The notes under the pieces were generated by a model. It had not been told where the DNA came from. It was given only the letters and a program-made list of their open reading frames with translations, and searched no databases. Below are positions 43,559 through 51,896 of a stretch of 64,000 bases of DNA, piece by piece (position 1 is the stretch's first letter; the number at the start of each line of letters is the position of its first letter). Source of the stretch: an uncultured Lachnospiraceae bacterium (GTDB lineage: Bacteria; Bacillota; Clostridia; Lachnospirales; Lachnospiraceae); assembly GCA_949502235.1 (NCBI GenBank), contig CATBDC010000005.1, positions 81,246-145,245 of the forward strand. The letters run 5' to 3'. Made by a program: the position numbers and the translations under genes.

Positions 43559-44704
43559 ATGATATATAGAAAGCTTGGCAATACAGGAATAGAGGTCAGC
43601 GAGATCGGAATGGGCTGCGAAGGCTTCATAGATAAATCAGAGGAGCAGGTAAAGGAATTTGTGGATCTTATGGAGAAGGAGGGTGTAAACTGTATAGACT
43701 TATATTCTCCCAATCCACAGATGAGGGATGCCCTTGGAAAAGCACTTCGGGGAAGAAGGGACAAATTTGTCCTTCAGGGACACATCTGTACGGTGTGGAA
43801 GGACGGGCAATATAAACGGACAAGGAATATGAAAGAGGTGAAGGAAGGCTTTGAGGATCAGCTCAAGCGCCTTGAGACAGACCATTTAGAAATAGGAATG
43901 ATCCATTATGTGGATTCCGTATCAGAGTGGGAGCAGGTAGAAGGCGGCCCGGTAATGGAATATGCATTAGAGCTTAAGGAGAAAGGAACCGTTAAATGCA
44001 TCGGAATGTCAAGCCACAACCCGCAGGCGGCGATGGCAGCAGTAAAGGGAGGAAATGTTGACGTTATCATGTTCAGCATTAACCCGTGTTATGATCTCCT
44101 TCCCGCAAGTGAGGATGTGGAAGAGCTCTGGAACGAAAAAAATTATGAGCACACACTCCTTAATATGGATCCGGAGAGGCAAAAGCTATACGAGGAATGC
44201 CAGAGGCGCGGAATAGGAATCACTGTCATGAAGGCTTTCGGAGGCGGTGATCTCCTTGACGGGGAGCTGTCCCCGGCAGGAAAAGCCCTGAATGTGTTCC
44301 AGTGCCTTAACTACGCACTGACACGCCCGGCGGCAGCAGCGGCCATGTCCGGCGCCAGAACACTTGAAGACTTAAAGAAAAGCATTGCATACGAGTATGC
44401 AAAAGAAGAAGAAAAAGATTATGCACCTGCACTCGCCAGATTTCCAAAGATAAGCTGGAAGGGACATTGTATGTACTGTGGGCACTGTGCGCCATGCCCG
44501 AAGGGAATAGACGTTGCCATGGTCACAAAGCTCTTAAATCTTTGTGTTGCACAGGGGGAGGTTCCCGAGACAGTAAGAGAGCACTATGCAGCTCTTGAGC
44601 ATAAAGCAGAGGAATGTGTGGTGTGCGGTGCATGCGAAAAGAGATGCCCCTTTGAAGTAGAGGTTATAAAAAATATGAAGAAGGCGGCAGAAATATTTGG
44701 ATAA
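43559..44704 (+). CDS. aldo/keto reductase with two C-terminal 4Fe-4S motifs (2)
   Basis: 381 residues, a paralogue of the upstream gene and 19 bp behind it. AKR barrel to about 290 ('NCIDLYSPNPQMRDALGKAL', 'MIHYVDSV', 'GMSSHNPQAAMAA'). The first cluster motif is 'CMYCGHCAPCP', one residue shorter than the usual CxxCxxCxxxCP; the second, 'CVVCGACEKRCP', is standard. The usual catalytic Tyr is replaced in context ('DLYSPNP'), so substrate use may differ. Ends in a palindrome. Confidence 0.88.
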   Translation: MIYRKLGNTGIEVSEIGMGCEGFIDKSEEQVKEFVDLMEKEGVNCIDLYSPNPQMRDALGKALRGRRDKFVLQGHICTVWKDGQYKRTRNMKEVKEGFEDQLKRLETDHLEIGMIHYVDSVSEWEQVEGGPVMEYALELKEKGTVKCIGMSSHNPQAAMAAVKGGNVDVIMFSINPCYDLLPASEDVEELWNEKNYEHTLLNMDPERQKLYEECQRRGIGITVMKAFGGGDLLDGELSPAGKALNVFQCLNYALTRPAAAAAMSGARTLEDLKKSIAYEYAKEEEKDYAPALARFPKISWKGHCMYCGHCAPCPKGIDVAMVTKLLNLCVAQGEVPETVREHYAALEHKAEECVVCGACEKRCPFEVEVIKNMKKAAEIFG

Positions 44705-44718
44705 TCGAATCTGAATCT

Positions 44719-44750
44719 GGGACGGAGTAAAATGAATTTTACTCCGTCCC
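44719..44750. repeat. dispersed palindrome copy D, 5' exon of the intron
   Basis: GGGACGGAGTAAAAT and its exact complement (44736-44750) with a 2-base centre. It ends 7 bp before the intron. A further half copy (TTTACCCTGTCCC) follows the intron at 46653-46665. Confidence 0.85.
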
Positions 44751-44757
44751 CAATTTG

Positions 44758-46651
44758 GTGTGCCCGGTGGGCACACGTTCTAACGGGTGAAAGTCCCCAA
44801 TCCGCCCGGCAGTGGGAAGGATACAGCCGAAGCCAAGGGTGTCCATCGTGAGGTGGAATCTGAAGAAAGGATTAGGCAAAACTCTGGCTTACTACATTTG
44901 AGGCTAAATGCAAGGATGAGATTGCGTAACAAATCAAAGTCCAATAACTGCACGAAACTGTATTTAGTATTTATGGAGCGAGTATAAGAGGGAAAGAGCG
45001 TGTGAGTACCCGGGGAGGTCTCGTGGACGCATCCAAAGCGATAGAACATTCGCGGGAGCGGTTGAAACAAGATTTACCACGAGAAGTCAGCAGAGGTCAT
45101 AGTACCACTACGGTTGCAAACGTTGTGGGAAGGACTGAACTTTAGGAGATGTGAGTAAATGAATGTAACCAAAGATGGGTTTAAGGACAGACAACTTCAT
45201 ATGGAAGATTATCTGCAAATGGTATCTGAGGAACAGAAAGAGTATGCAGAAGTGTCCGTCTATCAGCGGATTACTGAAAACAACGACATCATCACGGACT
45301 TTTGGACGGATAATCTACTGGAACTGATTTTACGAAAAGACAATTTAAACAAGGCATATAAAAAAGTGAAATCGAACAAAGGCAAAGGCGGAATTGACGG
45401 GATGCAGGTGGATGAACTTCTGCCCTACCTGAAAGAAAACCAGAGCGAAATCATCCGGGAGATACGGGAAGGGAAATACAAACCCAACCCAGTCCGGAGG
45501 GTAGAAATACCCAAGGAAGAGAAAGGCAAGGTCAGGAAGCTGGGAATACCAACAGTAGTAGACCGGCTGATACAGCAGGCGGTCACCCAGGAATTAACAC
45601 CGTTGTTTGAACCACAGTTTTCAGAAAACAGTTATGGGTTCAGGCCGGGAAGAAGCCAACATGATGCATTGAAGGCCTGTAAAAAGAATGTAGATGAAGG
45701 GTATGTGTATGTGGTGAGCATGGATTTAGAGAAGTTCTTTGACACGGTAAACCACAGCAAATTAATAGAGGTACTGTCACGGACAATCAAGGATGGACGT
45801 GTGGTATCCCTGATACATAAGTACCTGAATGCAGGAGTATTACAGAACGGATACTTTGAGAAGACGGAAGAAGGCGTGCCGCAGGGCGGGCCGTTAAGCC
45901 CATTGTGCGGGAATGTGATGCTGAATGAACTGGATAAAGAACTGGAACGCAGGGGGCACCGATTCGTGAGGTACGCGGACGATATGCTGCTGTTTTGTAA
46001 GAGCAGGAAGAGTGCAGAGAGGACGCTTGCGAATATTATCCCGTACATAGAAGAAAAGCTATTCCTGAAAGTAAACCGAGCCAAGACCACAATAAGCCAT
46101 GTCAGCGGGATAAAATATCTGGGATATGCACTTTACCGGTATAAAGGGAAATGCCGGTTCCGGGTACATCCTAAAACGGTTAGGAGAATGAAAGACCGGA
46201 TAAGGGAAATTACCAAGAAGAATAAAGGGTGGAGTAATGAGTACCGGAGACAGAAACTTGAGGAGTATGTCAGAGGGTGGATTAATTACTATAAGCTAGC
46301 GGATATGAAAGAACTGATGCGGAAGACAGATGAGTGGGTACGACGCAGGATACGAGCAGTCTATTGGAAACAATGGAAAAAGGTAAAGACGAGGTACAGA
46401 AATTTGAGGGCATTAAAGCTTGAAGAATGGCAGGTACATCAGATAGCCAACAGCCGGAAAGGATACTGGAGGGTAGCGCAGATGCTAAACGTAGCCCTAA
46501 CCAATAAAATAATAGTCAGGCTGGGTTATATATCCATGCTTGACTATTATCTGAAAGTTGCGTGAAAACTATTGAACCGCTGTATACCGAACGGTACGTA
46601 CAGTGGTGTGGGAGGTCGGCTACTCAACTAATGGGTAGCCTCCTACCCGAT
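44758..46651 (+). mobile_element. group II intron, IIC-like
   Basis: The 5' end GTGTG starts at 44758; the 3' end is placed at the CCCGAT of 46646-46651. A domain V-like hairpin lies at about 46573-46604 with a CGC rather than AGC triad, and a domain VI-like hairpin follows. The encoded protein lacks an endonuclease domain, and the 5' exon is a terminator-like palindrome. All three points fit group IIC. Boundaries are by eye. Confidence 0.8.
45159..46565 (+). CDS. ltrA: group II intron reverse transcriptase/maturase
   Basis: 468 residues. RT fingers and palm with 'GIPTVVDRLIQQAV' (RT2), 'SYGFRPGRSQHDAL', 'MDLEKFFDTVNH' (RT3), 'EGVPQGGPLSPL' (RT4) and the catalytic YADD at 272-275 (RT5). After the thumb comes a maturase (X) domain with 'YVRGWINYYKLAD'. 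It ends without a HNH endonuclease, as in class C proteins. It helps the intron splice and copies it into new sites. ATG follows AGGAGA. Confidence 0.95.
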   Translation: MNVTKDGFKDRQLHMEDYLQMVSEEQKEYAEVSVYQRITENNDIITDFWTDNLLELILRKDNLNKAYKKVKSNKGKGGIDGMQVDELLPYLKENQSEIIREIREGKYKPNPVRRVEIPKEEKGKVRKLGIPTVVDRLIQQAVTQELTPLFEPQFSENSYGFRPGRSQHDALKACKKNVDEGYVYVVSMDLEKFFDTVNHSKLIEVLSRTIKDGRVVSLIHKYLNAGVLQNGYFEKTEEGVPQGGPLSPLCGNVMLNELDKELERRGHRFVRYADDMLLFCKSRKSAERTLANIIPYIEEKLFLKVNRAKTTISHVSGIKYLGYALYRYKGKCRFRVHPKTVRRMKDRIREITKKNKGWSNEYRRQKLEEYVRGWINYYKLADMKELMRKTDEWVRRRIRAVYWKQWKKVKTRYRNLRALKLEEWQVHQIANSRKGYWRVAQMLNVALTNKIIVRLGYISMLDYYLKVA

Positions 46652-46719
46652 ATTTACCCTGTCCCTTTTTGAAGTTTCTTAATGTTTTCTGAAGATTTCT
46701 AAAGAAGCGTGGAAGATTC

Positions 46720-46785
46720 TTGAGTATTTAAAAATATATTGCTATACTTCTGTTTATAATAAAAATTAAGATTCTGATAAGAATC
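46720..46785 (+). promoter_or_regulatory. promoter and operator of the phospholipid operon
   Basis: TTGAGT-17-TATACT (46720-46748), then a perfect palindrome GATTCT-GATA-AGAATC at 46770-46785 downstream of the expected start site. Upstream, TTTCT recurs at ~11-bp steps (about 46674-46700), which could bind a response regulator. Confidence 0.55.
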
Positions 46786-46818
46786 AAAATTATAATATGA
46801 ATTCAGCAGGAGATAGAC

Positions 46819-47514
46819 ATGAAGAGTATACCAAAGAAATCAGCTGGAATGATTCCGGGATATAGTTTATTTCCGCTCATTCTGGCTGTTTTATTTAATA
46901 CAGCAGTTTATAACGGAGCCAGAATGATAGCGGGAGAGTGGTATCATTATAATTTAGAGAGTGCTTTGGACAGAATGATACCATTTTGGCCGCCAGCCAT
47001 AGTAGTGTATCTGGGCTGCTATCTTTTCTGGGCCGTCAACTATATTATTATTGCCAGGCAGAGAAAGAAAGAGGCTTATCAGTTTTTTAAATGTGATTTT
47101 CTTTCAAGGATTATCTGCCTGCTATGCTTCCTAAGCTTTCCTACAACAAATATCAGGCCCTTCGTGGAAAGCAGCGGGCTCTGGAATCAGGCTGTGCTGT
47201 GGCTTTATTCTGTTGATGCGGCGGATAACCTGTTTCCATCTATTCACTGTCTGGTAAGCTGGCTTTGCTACATCGGAATCAGGAGAAATCCGTCCGTTCC
47301 GGTGTGGTACAGGGGCTTTTCCTGTATTATGGCGCTCCTTGTATGTGCCTCAACTCTTCTTACAAAGCAGCATGTACTGGTGGATGTAATCGGAGGGGTT
47401 CTTCTGGCCGAGCTGTGCTTTTATATCGGAAAAAGAAATGAAGATACAGGAATTTATGGACAGATTATGGATAAAATAAACAGAAGGCTCCGTCTGGAGA
47501 AAGGGAGTGTGTAG
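46819..47514 (+). CDS. PAP2-superfamily membrane phosphatase
   Basis: 231 residues, about six membrane helices. PAP2 motifs are reduced but present: 'TNIRPF' (RP), 'LFPSIHCLVSW' (PSxH) and 'TKQHVLVDVIGG' with HxxxD. It may remove phosphate from a lipid such as phosphatidic or phosphatidylglycerol phosphate, or act as a head-group transferase. First of four genes for phospholipid synthesis; the next gene starts directly after its stop. Confidence 0.85.
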   Translation: MKSIPKKSAGMIPGYSLFPLILAVLFNTAVYNGARMIAGEWYHYNLESALDRMIPFWPPAIVVYLGCYLFWAVNYIIIARQRKKEAYQFFKCDFLSRIICLLCFLSFPTTNIRPFVESSGLWNQAVLWLYSVDAADNLFPSIHCLVSWLCYIGIRRNPSVPVWYRGFSCIMALLVCASTLLTKQHVLVDVIGGVLLAELCFYIGKRNEDTGIYGQIMDKINRRLRLEKGSV

Positions 47515-48561
47515 ATGGGAAGCAAACGAAAAATGATTCTGGACAGCTTGTTTCTTCTGCTTGTTTTTATTCTCACACTCTACGGAGTCTTTCATGGGGA
47601 AGATCTGGGGGAGGTGCTATTGGCTGTAAGGAGGGTAAATGTCAGGTGGCTGATTCCGGGCGTGGTTCTCGTTATCATTTTTATCTGGGGAGAATCGGTG
47701 ATCATCTGGTATTTGATGAGAACCTTCCATATCTTTCTAAAGAAAAGAATCTGTTTCTTATTTTCATCTGTGGGATTTTTCTTTAGCTGTATTACCCCAT
47801 CGGCCAGCGGCGGGCAGCCGATGCAGATCTACTATATGAAAAAGGAGAAAATACCGATTCCGGTTTCTACAGTGATCCTGATGATCGTTACGATTACTTA
47901 TAAGCTGGTGCTTGTTGTGATTGGGCTTGGAATTCTTATATTTGGGCAGCAGTTCCGGAGAAAATATCTGGGAGAGATCATGCCGGTTTATTATCTGGGG
48001 CTGCTTTTAAATATATTTTGCGTAGGCCTTATGACCATACTGGTACTTCATCCTGCCCTGGCAGAGAATATTTTGCTTAAAGGTCTTGGATGCCTGGAGA
48101 GACTGCATATTCTGAAATATAAAAAATCCCGGAGAGAAAGGCTTTCAGATGCAATGGGAATTTACCGGAAAACGGCGGAATATTTGAAACAGCATAAGCA
48201 GGTGATTGGAATCGTTATTTTGCTTACTTTTATGCAGCGGCTGGCATTGTTTGCCGTGACCTGGACGGTTTACCGTGCATTTGGAGCATCAGGAGTAAGT
48301 GTGGCTTCGGTGGTGCTTCTGCAGGCAGTCATATCTGTGTCCGTTGATATGCTTCCGCTTCCGGGCGGAATGGGAATCAGTGAGACATTATTCCTTAAAA
48401 TATTTGTTCCGGTTTTCGGTCCTCTTCTTCTTCCGGCAATGGTGCTGTCCCGGGGACTGGGCTACTATAGTCAGCTGTTTATCAGTGCATTGTTTACAAT
48501 TGTGGCCCAATTATACTATACATTAATAAACAGGAGGCTTTCAGATGATAGGGTTTTATGA
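47515..48561 (+). CDS. flippase-like membrane protein (LPG synthase TM-domain family, UPF0104)
   Basis: 348 residues with about seven or eight membrane helices; 'SVGFFFSCITPSASGGQPMQIYYMKKEKI' and 'VDMLPLPGGMGISETLFLKIF' are the two landmarks of the lysylphosphatidylglycerol-synthase membrane domain (MprF flippase part). The aminoacyl-transferase domain is absent, so it would move lipids rather than charge them. Overlaps pssA by 17 bp. Confidence 0.87.
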   Translation: MGSKRKMILDSLFLLLVFILTLYGVFHGEDLGEVLLAVRRVNVRWLIPGVVLVIIFIWGESVIIWYLMRTFHIFLKKRICFLFSSVGFFFSCITPSASGGQPMQIYYMKKEKIPIPVSTVILMIVTITYKLVLVVIGLGILIFGQQFRRKYLGEIMPVYYLGLLLNIFCVGLMTILVLHPALAENILLKGLGCLERLHILKYKKSRRERLSDAMGIYRKTAEYLKQHKQVIGIVILLTFMQRLALFAVTWTVYRAFGASGVSVASVVLLQAVISVSVDMLPLPGGMGISETLFLKIFVPVFGPLLLPAMVLSRGLGYYSQLFISALFTIVAQLYYTLINRRLSDDRVL

Positions 48562-49216
48562 TTATACAGTAGTTCTTACATATATAGGGTTCGCATCCGG
48601 GGTCACCGGTATTTTCTGCGCGTCCACAAAGCACTTGAGATGGGCAGTATTTTTCCTTGCCCTGTCAGGCCTGTGCGACATGTTTGACGGTAAAGTCGCC
48701 CGGACGAAGAAAAACAGAACAGAGGAAGAAAAGAGCTTTGGAATTCAGATAGATTCCCTCTGCGACATCGTGTGCTTCGGAATACTGCCTGTGGTCATCT
48801 GCTTTCATCTTGGAATGAGAAAGATATACAGCATGGCTGTCCTGATACTCTACGGTCTGGCTGGTGTGATCCGTCTGGCATATTTTAATGTAATGGAGAC
48901 AAAGCGCCAGGAGTCAACAAATGAAAACAGAAAGTATTATCAGGGGCTTCCTATTACATCTATGGCAGTTGCACTTCCACTTTTATTTGTGTTTTCGCCG
49001 CTTTTGCCGAACCATCAGACATTTCTTCTTGTGCTTCATTTTCTGGTGGCGGCGGTAGGATGTTTGTTTATTGTAGATTTTAAGATGAGGAAATTATCCG
49101 TGAAAGAATTGTTTTTGCTGGTAGCAGCTGTTGCGGCAGCTGTGGGAGTTATTTTGTTCCTGTGGCATACATGGTGGGAGTTTCTGCATTTTTACGCCCG
49201 TCCAGCCATCCCATAA
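48545..49216 (+). CDS. pssA: CDP-alcohol phosphatidyltransferase, probable CDP-DAG-serine synthase
   Basis: 223 residues, about six to eight membrane helices. The CDP-alcohol motif DGxxAR...GxxxDxxxD is complete: 'DGKVARTKKNR' then 'GIQIDSLCD' (about 41-70), with a 12-residue spacer between AR and G. With Psd two genes on, serine transfer giving phosphatidylserine is the best reading. Located in the membrane. Confidence 0.9.
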   Translation: MIGFYDYTVVLTYIGFASGVTGIFCASTKHLRWAVFFLALSGLCDMFDGKVARTKKNRTEEEKSFGIQIDSLCDIVCFGILPVVICFHLGMRKIYSMAVLILYGLAGVIRLAYFNVMETKRQESTNENRKYYQGLPITSMAVALPLLFVFSPLLPNHQTFLLVLHFLVAAVGCLFIVDFKMRKLSVKELFLLVAAVAAAVGVILFLWHTWWEFLHFYARPAIP

Positions 49217-49298
49217 TATATGAGGGGAATGTATTACAGGGGCTGCTGTGAGCGGAGTAAACAGCAGCAGCCTGGGTAACAGGGAGGAGGAAAAGAAA

Positions 49299-50177
49299 AT
49301 GCATGTTACGGCGGACAGAAAAGGAGCGGTATGGGAGGAAAATTCTCTGCAGGATAAGGCGCTTGAGTGGATGTATGGGCATCTTCCGGGACGGCTTTTT
49401 CTTAAGCTTTTAATCAGGCCCTCAGTATCGAAGCTTGGAGGGCAATTTTTGGATTCGTCTCTTTCTAAGGCGTTTATCCGACCCTTTATCAATAGAAATT
49501 CTATTGATATGTCAGAATATGAGAAAAGGAGCTATGTATCTTATAACGATTTCTTTAAACGCCGTCTTGCTCCCGGCGCACGTAAGCCTGAGGAGAATCC
49601 GGAAATTTTCATAAGCCCTTGTGACAGCAGGCTTACGGTCTGTGAAATAGACAGGGAAAGCACATTTTTTATAAAACATACATGGTATACCGTTTCAGGG
49701 CTTCTGCGGGACTTCAAAACCGCAGACAGATATGCCGGCGGTTATATATGGATTTTTCGTCTGTGTGTGGATGATTACCACCGCTATATTTATATAGATA
49801 ACGGGAAAGAGTCGCTGCGCCGGAGAATCCCCGGAGTGCTTCATACAGTAAATCCAGCGGCAGGGGACAGGCTGCCGGTCTATAAGGAAAATGCAAGAGA
49901 GTATTCTCTGTTAAAGTCAGAAAATTTTGGAACCGTGCTTCAGATGGAGGTGGGCGCCCTCCTTGTGGGAAAAATTGAAAACTGTCAGGAAGGGAAAACT
50001 GTGAAAAGGGGTCAGGAAAAAGGGAACTTTGCCTTCGGAGGCTCCACGGTTATTCTTATGACCCAGGCCGGGAAGGTGAGGCCGGATGAGGATATTCTGG
50101 AAAACGCGGGGAAGGGGATCGAGACGAAGGTGCGGCTTGGGGAGCGGATAGGCTGTAAGAAAGTGATTCAGGAGTGA
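49299..50177 (+). CDS. psd: phosphatidylserine decarboxylase
   Basis: 292 residues from ATG 49299, 8 bp after GGAGGAGG; the earlier GTG (49248) has no site. The self-cleavage motif is GGST at residues 247-250 (FGGSTVILM), where cleavage before Ser249 makes the pyruvoyl group. 'FKRRLAPGARKPEENPEIFISPCDSR' and 'LCVDDYHRYIY' are the conserved interior. It turns phosphatidylserine into phosphatidylethanolamine at the membrane. The last codons are the second copy of the 23-bp repeat. Confidence 0.94.
   Translation: MHVTADRKGAVWEENSLQDKALEWMYGHLPGRLFLKLLIRPSVSKLGGQFLDSSLSKAFIRPFINRNSIDMSEYEKRSYVSYNDFFKRRLAPGARKPEENPEIFISPCDSRLTVCEIDRESTFFIKHTWYTVSGLLRDFKTADRYAGGYIWIFRLCVDDYHRYIYIDNGKESLRRRIPGVLHTVNPAAGDRLPVYKENAREYSLLKSENFGTVLQMEVGALLVGKIENCQEGKTVKRGQEKGNFAFGGSTVILMTQAGKVRPDEDILENAGKGIETKVRLGERIGCKKVIQE
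50154..50176 (+). repeat. 23-bp exact direct repeat, copy 2
   Basis: Identical to 14936-14958. Here the bases encode the last residues of Psd (CKKVIQE); at the other copy they follow the smpB stop. Confidence 0.85.
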
Positions 50178-50183
50178 GCAAAT

Positions 50184-50229
50184 AAAAAAGCTTCAGCCAC
50201 TATTATAGAATTGTGGCTGAAGCTTTTTT
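50184..50229. terminator. bidirectional terminator between psd and tmRNA
   Basis: AAAAAAGCTTCAGCCAC and GTGGCTGAAGCTTTTTT form a perfect stem, with T-runs on both strands, between the convergent psd and ssrA genes. Confidence 0.9.
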
Positions 50230-50231
50230 AG

Positions 50232-50579
50232 TGGACCTGGCGGGAGTTGAACCCGCGTCCGAAAGCCCATCCATCAGAGCTTCTCCCATCACAGTCATCA
50301 TATTAACATTCCCTTGGTCAGCCGCCTGATAACGGGCTGCTGACTTTAGTAGCTTCATAAATTCTTCCACCTCCTCAAAGCTTTGAAGGCGAAGTGCTCC
50401 GCTAAAGATGAAGCCGGTTACTTAAGAAGCGGATACTTAAGGCCGACTGCCGCCATACTAGGCAGCGTACGCTAATTCTCTATTGTCTGCGTTTATATTT
50501 AATTGGAACTTTTAACGTAGTGTCCCGCTACGGATGGCTTCTCCAACTTCCAGACCCCCGTCGAAACCAGTACAAGCCC
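50232..50579 (-). ncRNA. ssrA: tmRNA (SsrA)
   Basis: The minus strand begins GGGCUUG, which pairs fully with CAGGUCC at the 3' end to give the tRNA-like acceptor stem. 'UUUCGACGGGGGUCUGGAAG' follows in the D-like arm, and 'GGUUCAACUCCCGCC' is the T-arm. The tag frame at 50458-50490 reads ADNRELAYAA then UAG, ending in the AA needed for proteolysis. After the discriminator A the genome has CTA, so CCA is not encoded. It rescues stalled ribosomes together with SmpB and RNase R. Confidence 0.95.
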
Positions 50580-50686
50580 TGATTTGTTAAATAGCTGCCT
50601 CTGGTTTGCAGACATAAGTGCGTCTTTTCTTATGTGTTCCTATTATATGCAAAATTGCCTGCTTTGTCAATGACAAAAGCAGAAAC

Positions 50687-50815
50687 TCATTTGTTGTCTG
50701 TCTGTTCCTTTGGATCATGAGTTTCAATGTATTCGATTAAATCAAGTATTTTTGTGTCACTCATGCCAAATTCTCTAAGCTGTCTGATAAGGTTAACAAT
50801 CTCTTTGCCTGTCAC
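50687..50815 (-). CDS. small acidic protein, 42 residues, unknown
   Basis: GTG start at 50815 behind AAGGAAGGTGAG; 'TGKEIVNLIRQLREFGMSDTKILDLIEYIETHDPKEQ' is helical and ends in a charged tail. Spacing, codon use and the good ribosome site suggest a real gene. No known family; upstream of tmRNA on the same strand. Confidence 0.5.
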   Translation of the reverse strand: MTGKEIVNLIRQLREFGMSDTKILDLIEYIETHDPKEQTDNK

Positions 50816-50916
50816 ATATTCTCACCTTCCTTTTGAATTTCTGCCCGCTGATTGATACTTATATTATATCAATTAACAATCTGGGTGTAAAGCTCTGATT
50901 CAAAGCCTCTTTAAAT

Positions 50917-51870
50917 CTACCAATATGCTAACATTTCTTTTGCATGTTTTTGTATCTCTTTGTCCTCTGTCTGGGAAGCAGCTTTTATATACCATTTTAC
51001 AGCCTGCTCCATATCCTTTTTCTTATCCTCATTTTCTCTTTCTCTTTCTTCATACATGAGACCGCAGATGAATTGTGCGCTGACATTTCCCTGCTCTGCA
51101 GCTTTTTCATACCAGCTTAATGCCTGTTCCTTATCCTTTTTTGTTCCCCTTCCTTTGCGGAATAAATTTCCACAAAGGAATTGTGCATTAACATTTCCCT
51201 GCCTTGCCGCCTTCTTATACCAGCTTAATGCCTTTTGTATATTTTCTTTTACGCCATCTCCTTTGTAATATATATTACCGCAAATGAACTGAGCTTTGGC
51301 ATCTCCCTGCCTTGCTGCCTTCTCATTCCATGCAATCCACTTCGCTTTTTGTTCATCAATACCATGTGTATGCCCACTGTCAGCCTCTTCTTTGTCAGCT
51401 TTCCGTTCTGTTGTGTTTTTATACCATTCTGATGTTTCTTCCGTATCCGCCCTTGCTTCTCCTTCCTGTCCGGCCGCCTTTAAATACCATTCTAATGCTT
51501 CCTTCCTGTCTGCCGGTGTCCCTTTTCCTTTGAGATACATACTTCCGCAGTTGTATTGCGCTTTTGTATTCCCATTTCTCGTAGTTTTTTTAACCATACG
51601 CAATGCTTCTATATAATCCGGCGCCTGATAATCCCGCGGCAGAGACTGCACCTCGCCATAATTTTCAGCCCGGAAAAGGGCCAGTCCCTTTTCATATAGT
51701 TCCTCTTTCGCGAGTTCTGCTGCATGCTTCAAAGCGTCCGCTTCTGGTTTAAAAATCTCCGGTTCCTGCCGGACAGCCGGCTCTGCAGCAGGTACTGGAT
51801 CTTTCAGCTCCGTTATTGGTGTAAGCTCTACTTCCAGTAGAGATATTTTTTTGTCTTCATCAAGTTCCAT
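50917..51870 (-). CDS. Sel1-repeat protein
   Basis: 317 residues. After an acidic, proline-containing N-terminal third come Sel1-type repeats of about 36 residues ('AQFICGNIYYKGDGVKENIQKALSWYKKAARQGN' pattern, at least five, from about 105 to 305). There is no signal peptide, so it is probably cytoplasmic and acts as a scaffold. The gene is 26 bp after a second Sel1 gene and on the same transcript. Confidence 0.85.
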   Translation of the reverse strand: MELDEDKKISLLEVELTPITELKDPVPAAEPAVRQEPEIFKPEADALKHAAELAKEELYEKGLALFRAENYGEVQSLPRDYQAPDYIEALRMVKKTTRNGNTKAQYNCGSMYLKGKGTPADRKEALEWYLKAAGQEGEARADTEETSEWYKNTTERKADKEEADSGHTHGIDEQKAKWIAWNEKAARQGDAKAQFICGNIYYKGDGVKENIQKALSWYKKAARQGNVNAQFLCGNLFRKGRGTKKDKEQALSWYEKAAEQGNVSAQFICGLMYEERERENEDKKKDMEQAVKWYIKAASQTEDKEIQKHAKEMLAYW

Positions 51871-51896
51871 GTTTTTCTCTCCTTTTTCAGCTGATC

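Noticed and set aside
50232..50300. GGUUCAACUCCCGCC T-arm suggested a tRNA gene on the minus strand
   Set aside because: No anticodon arm follows; the tRNA-like 5' half is ~300 bases away and pairs as tmRNA.
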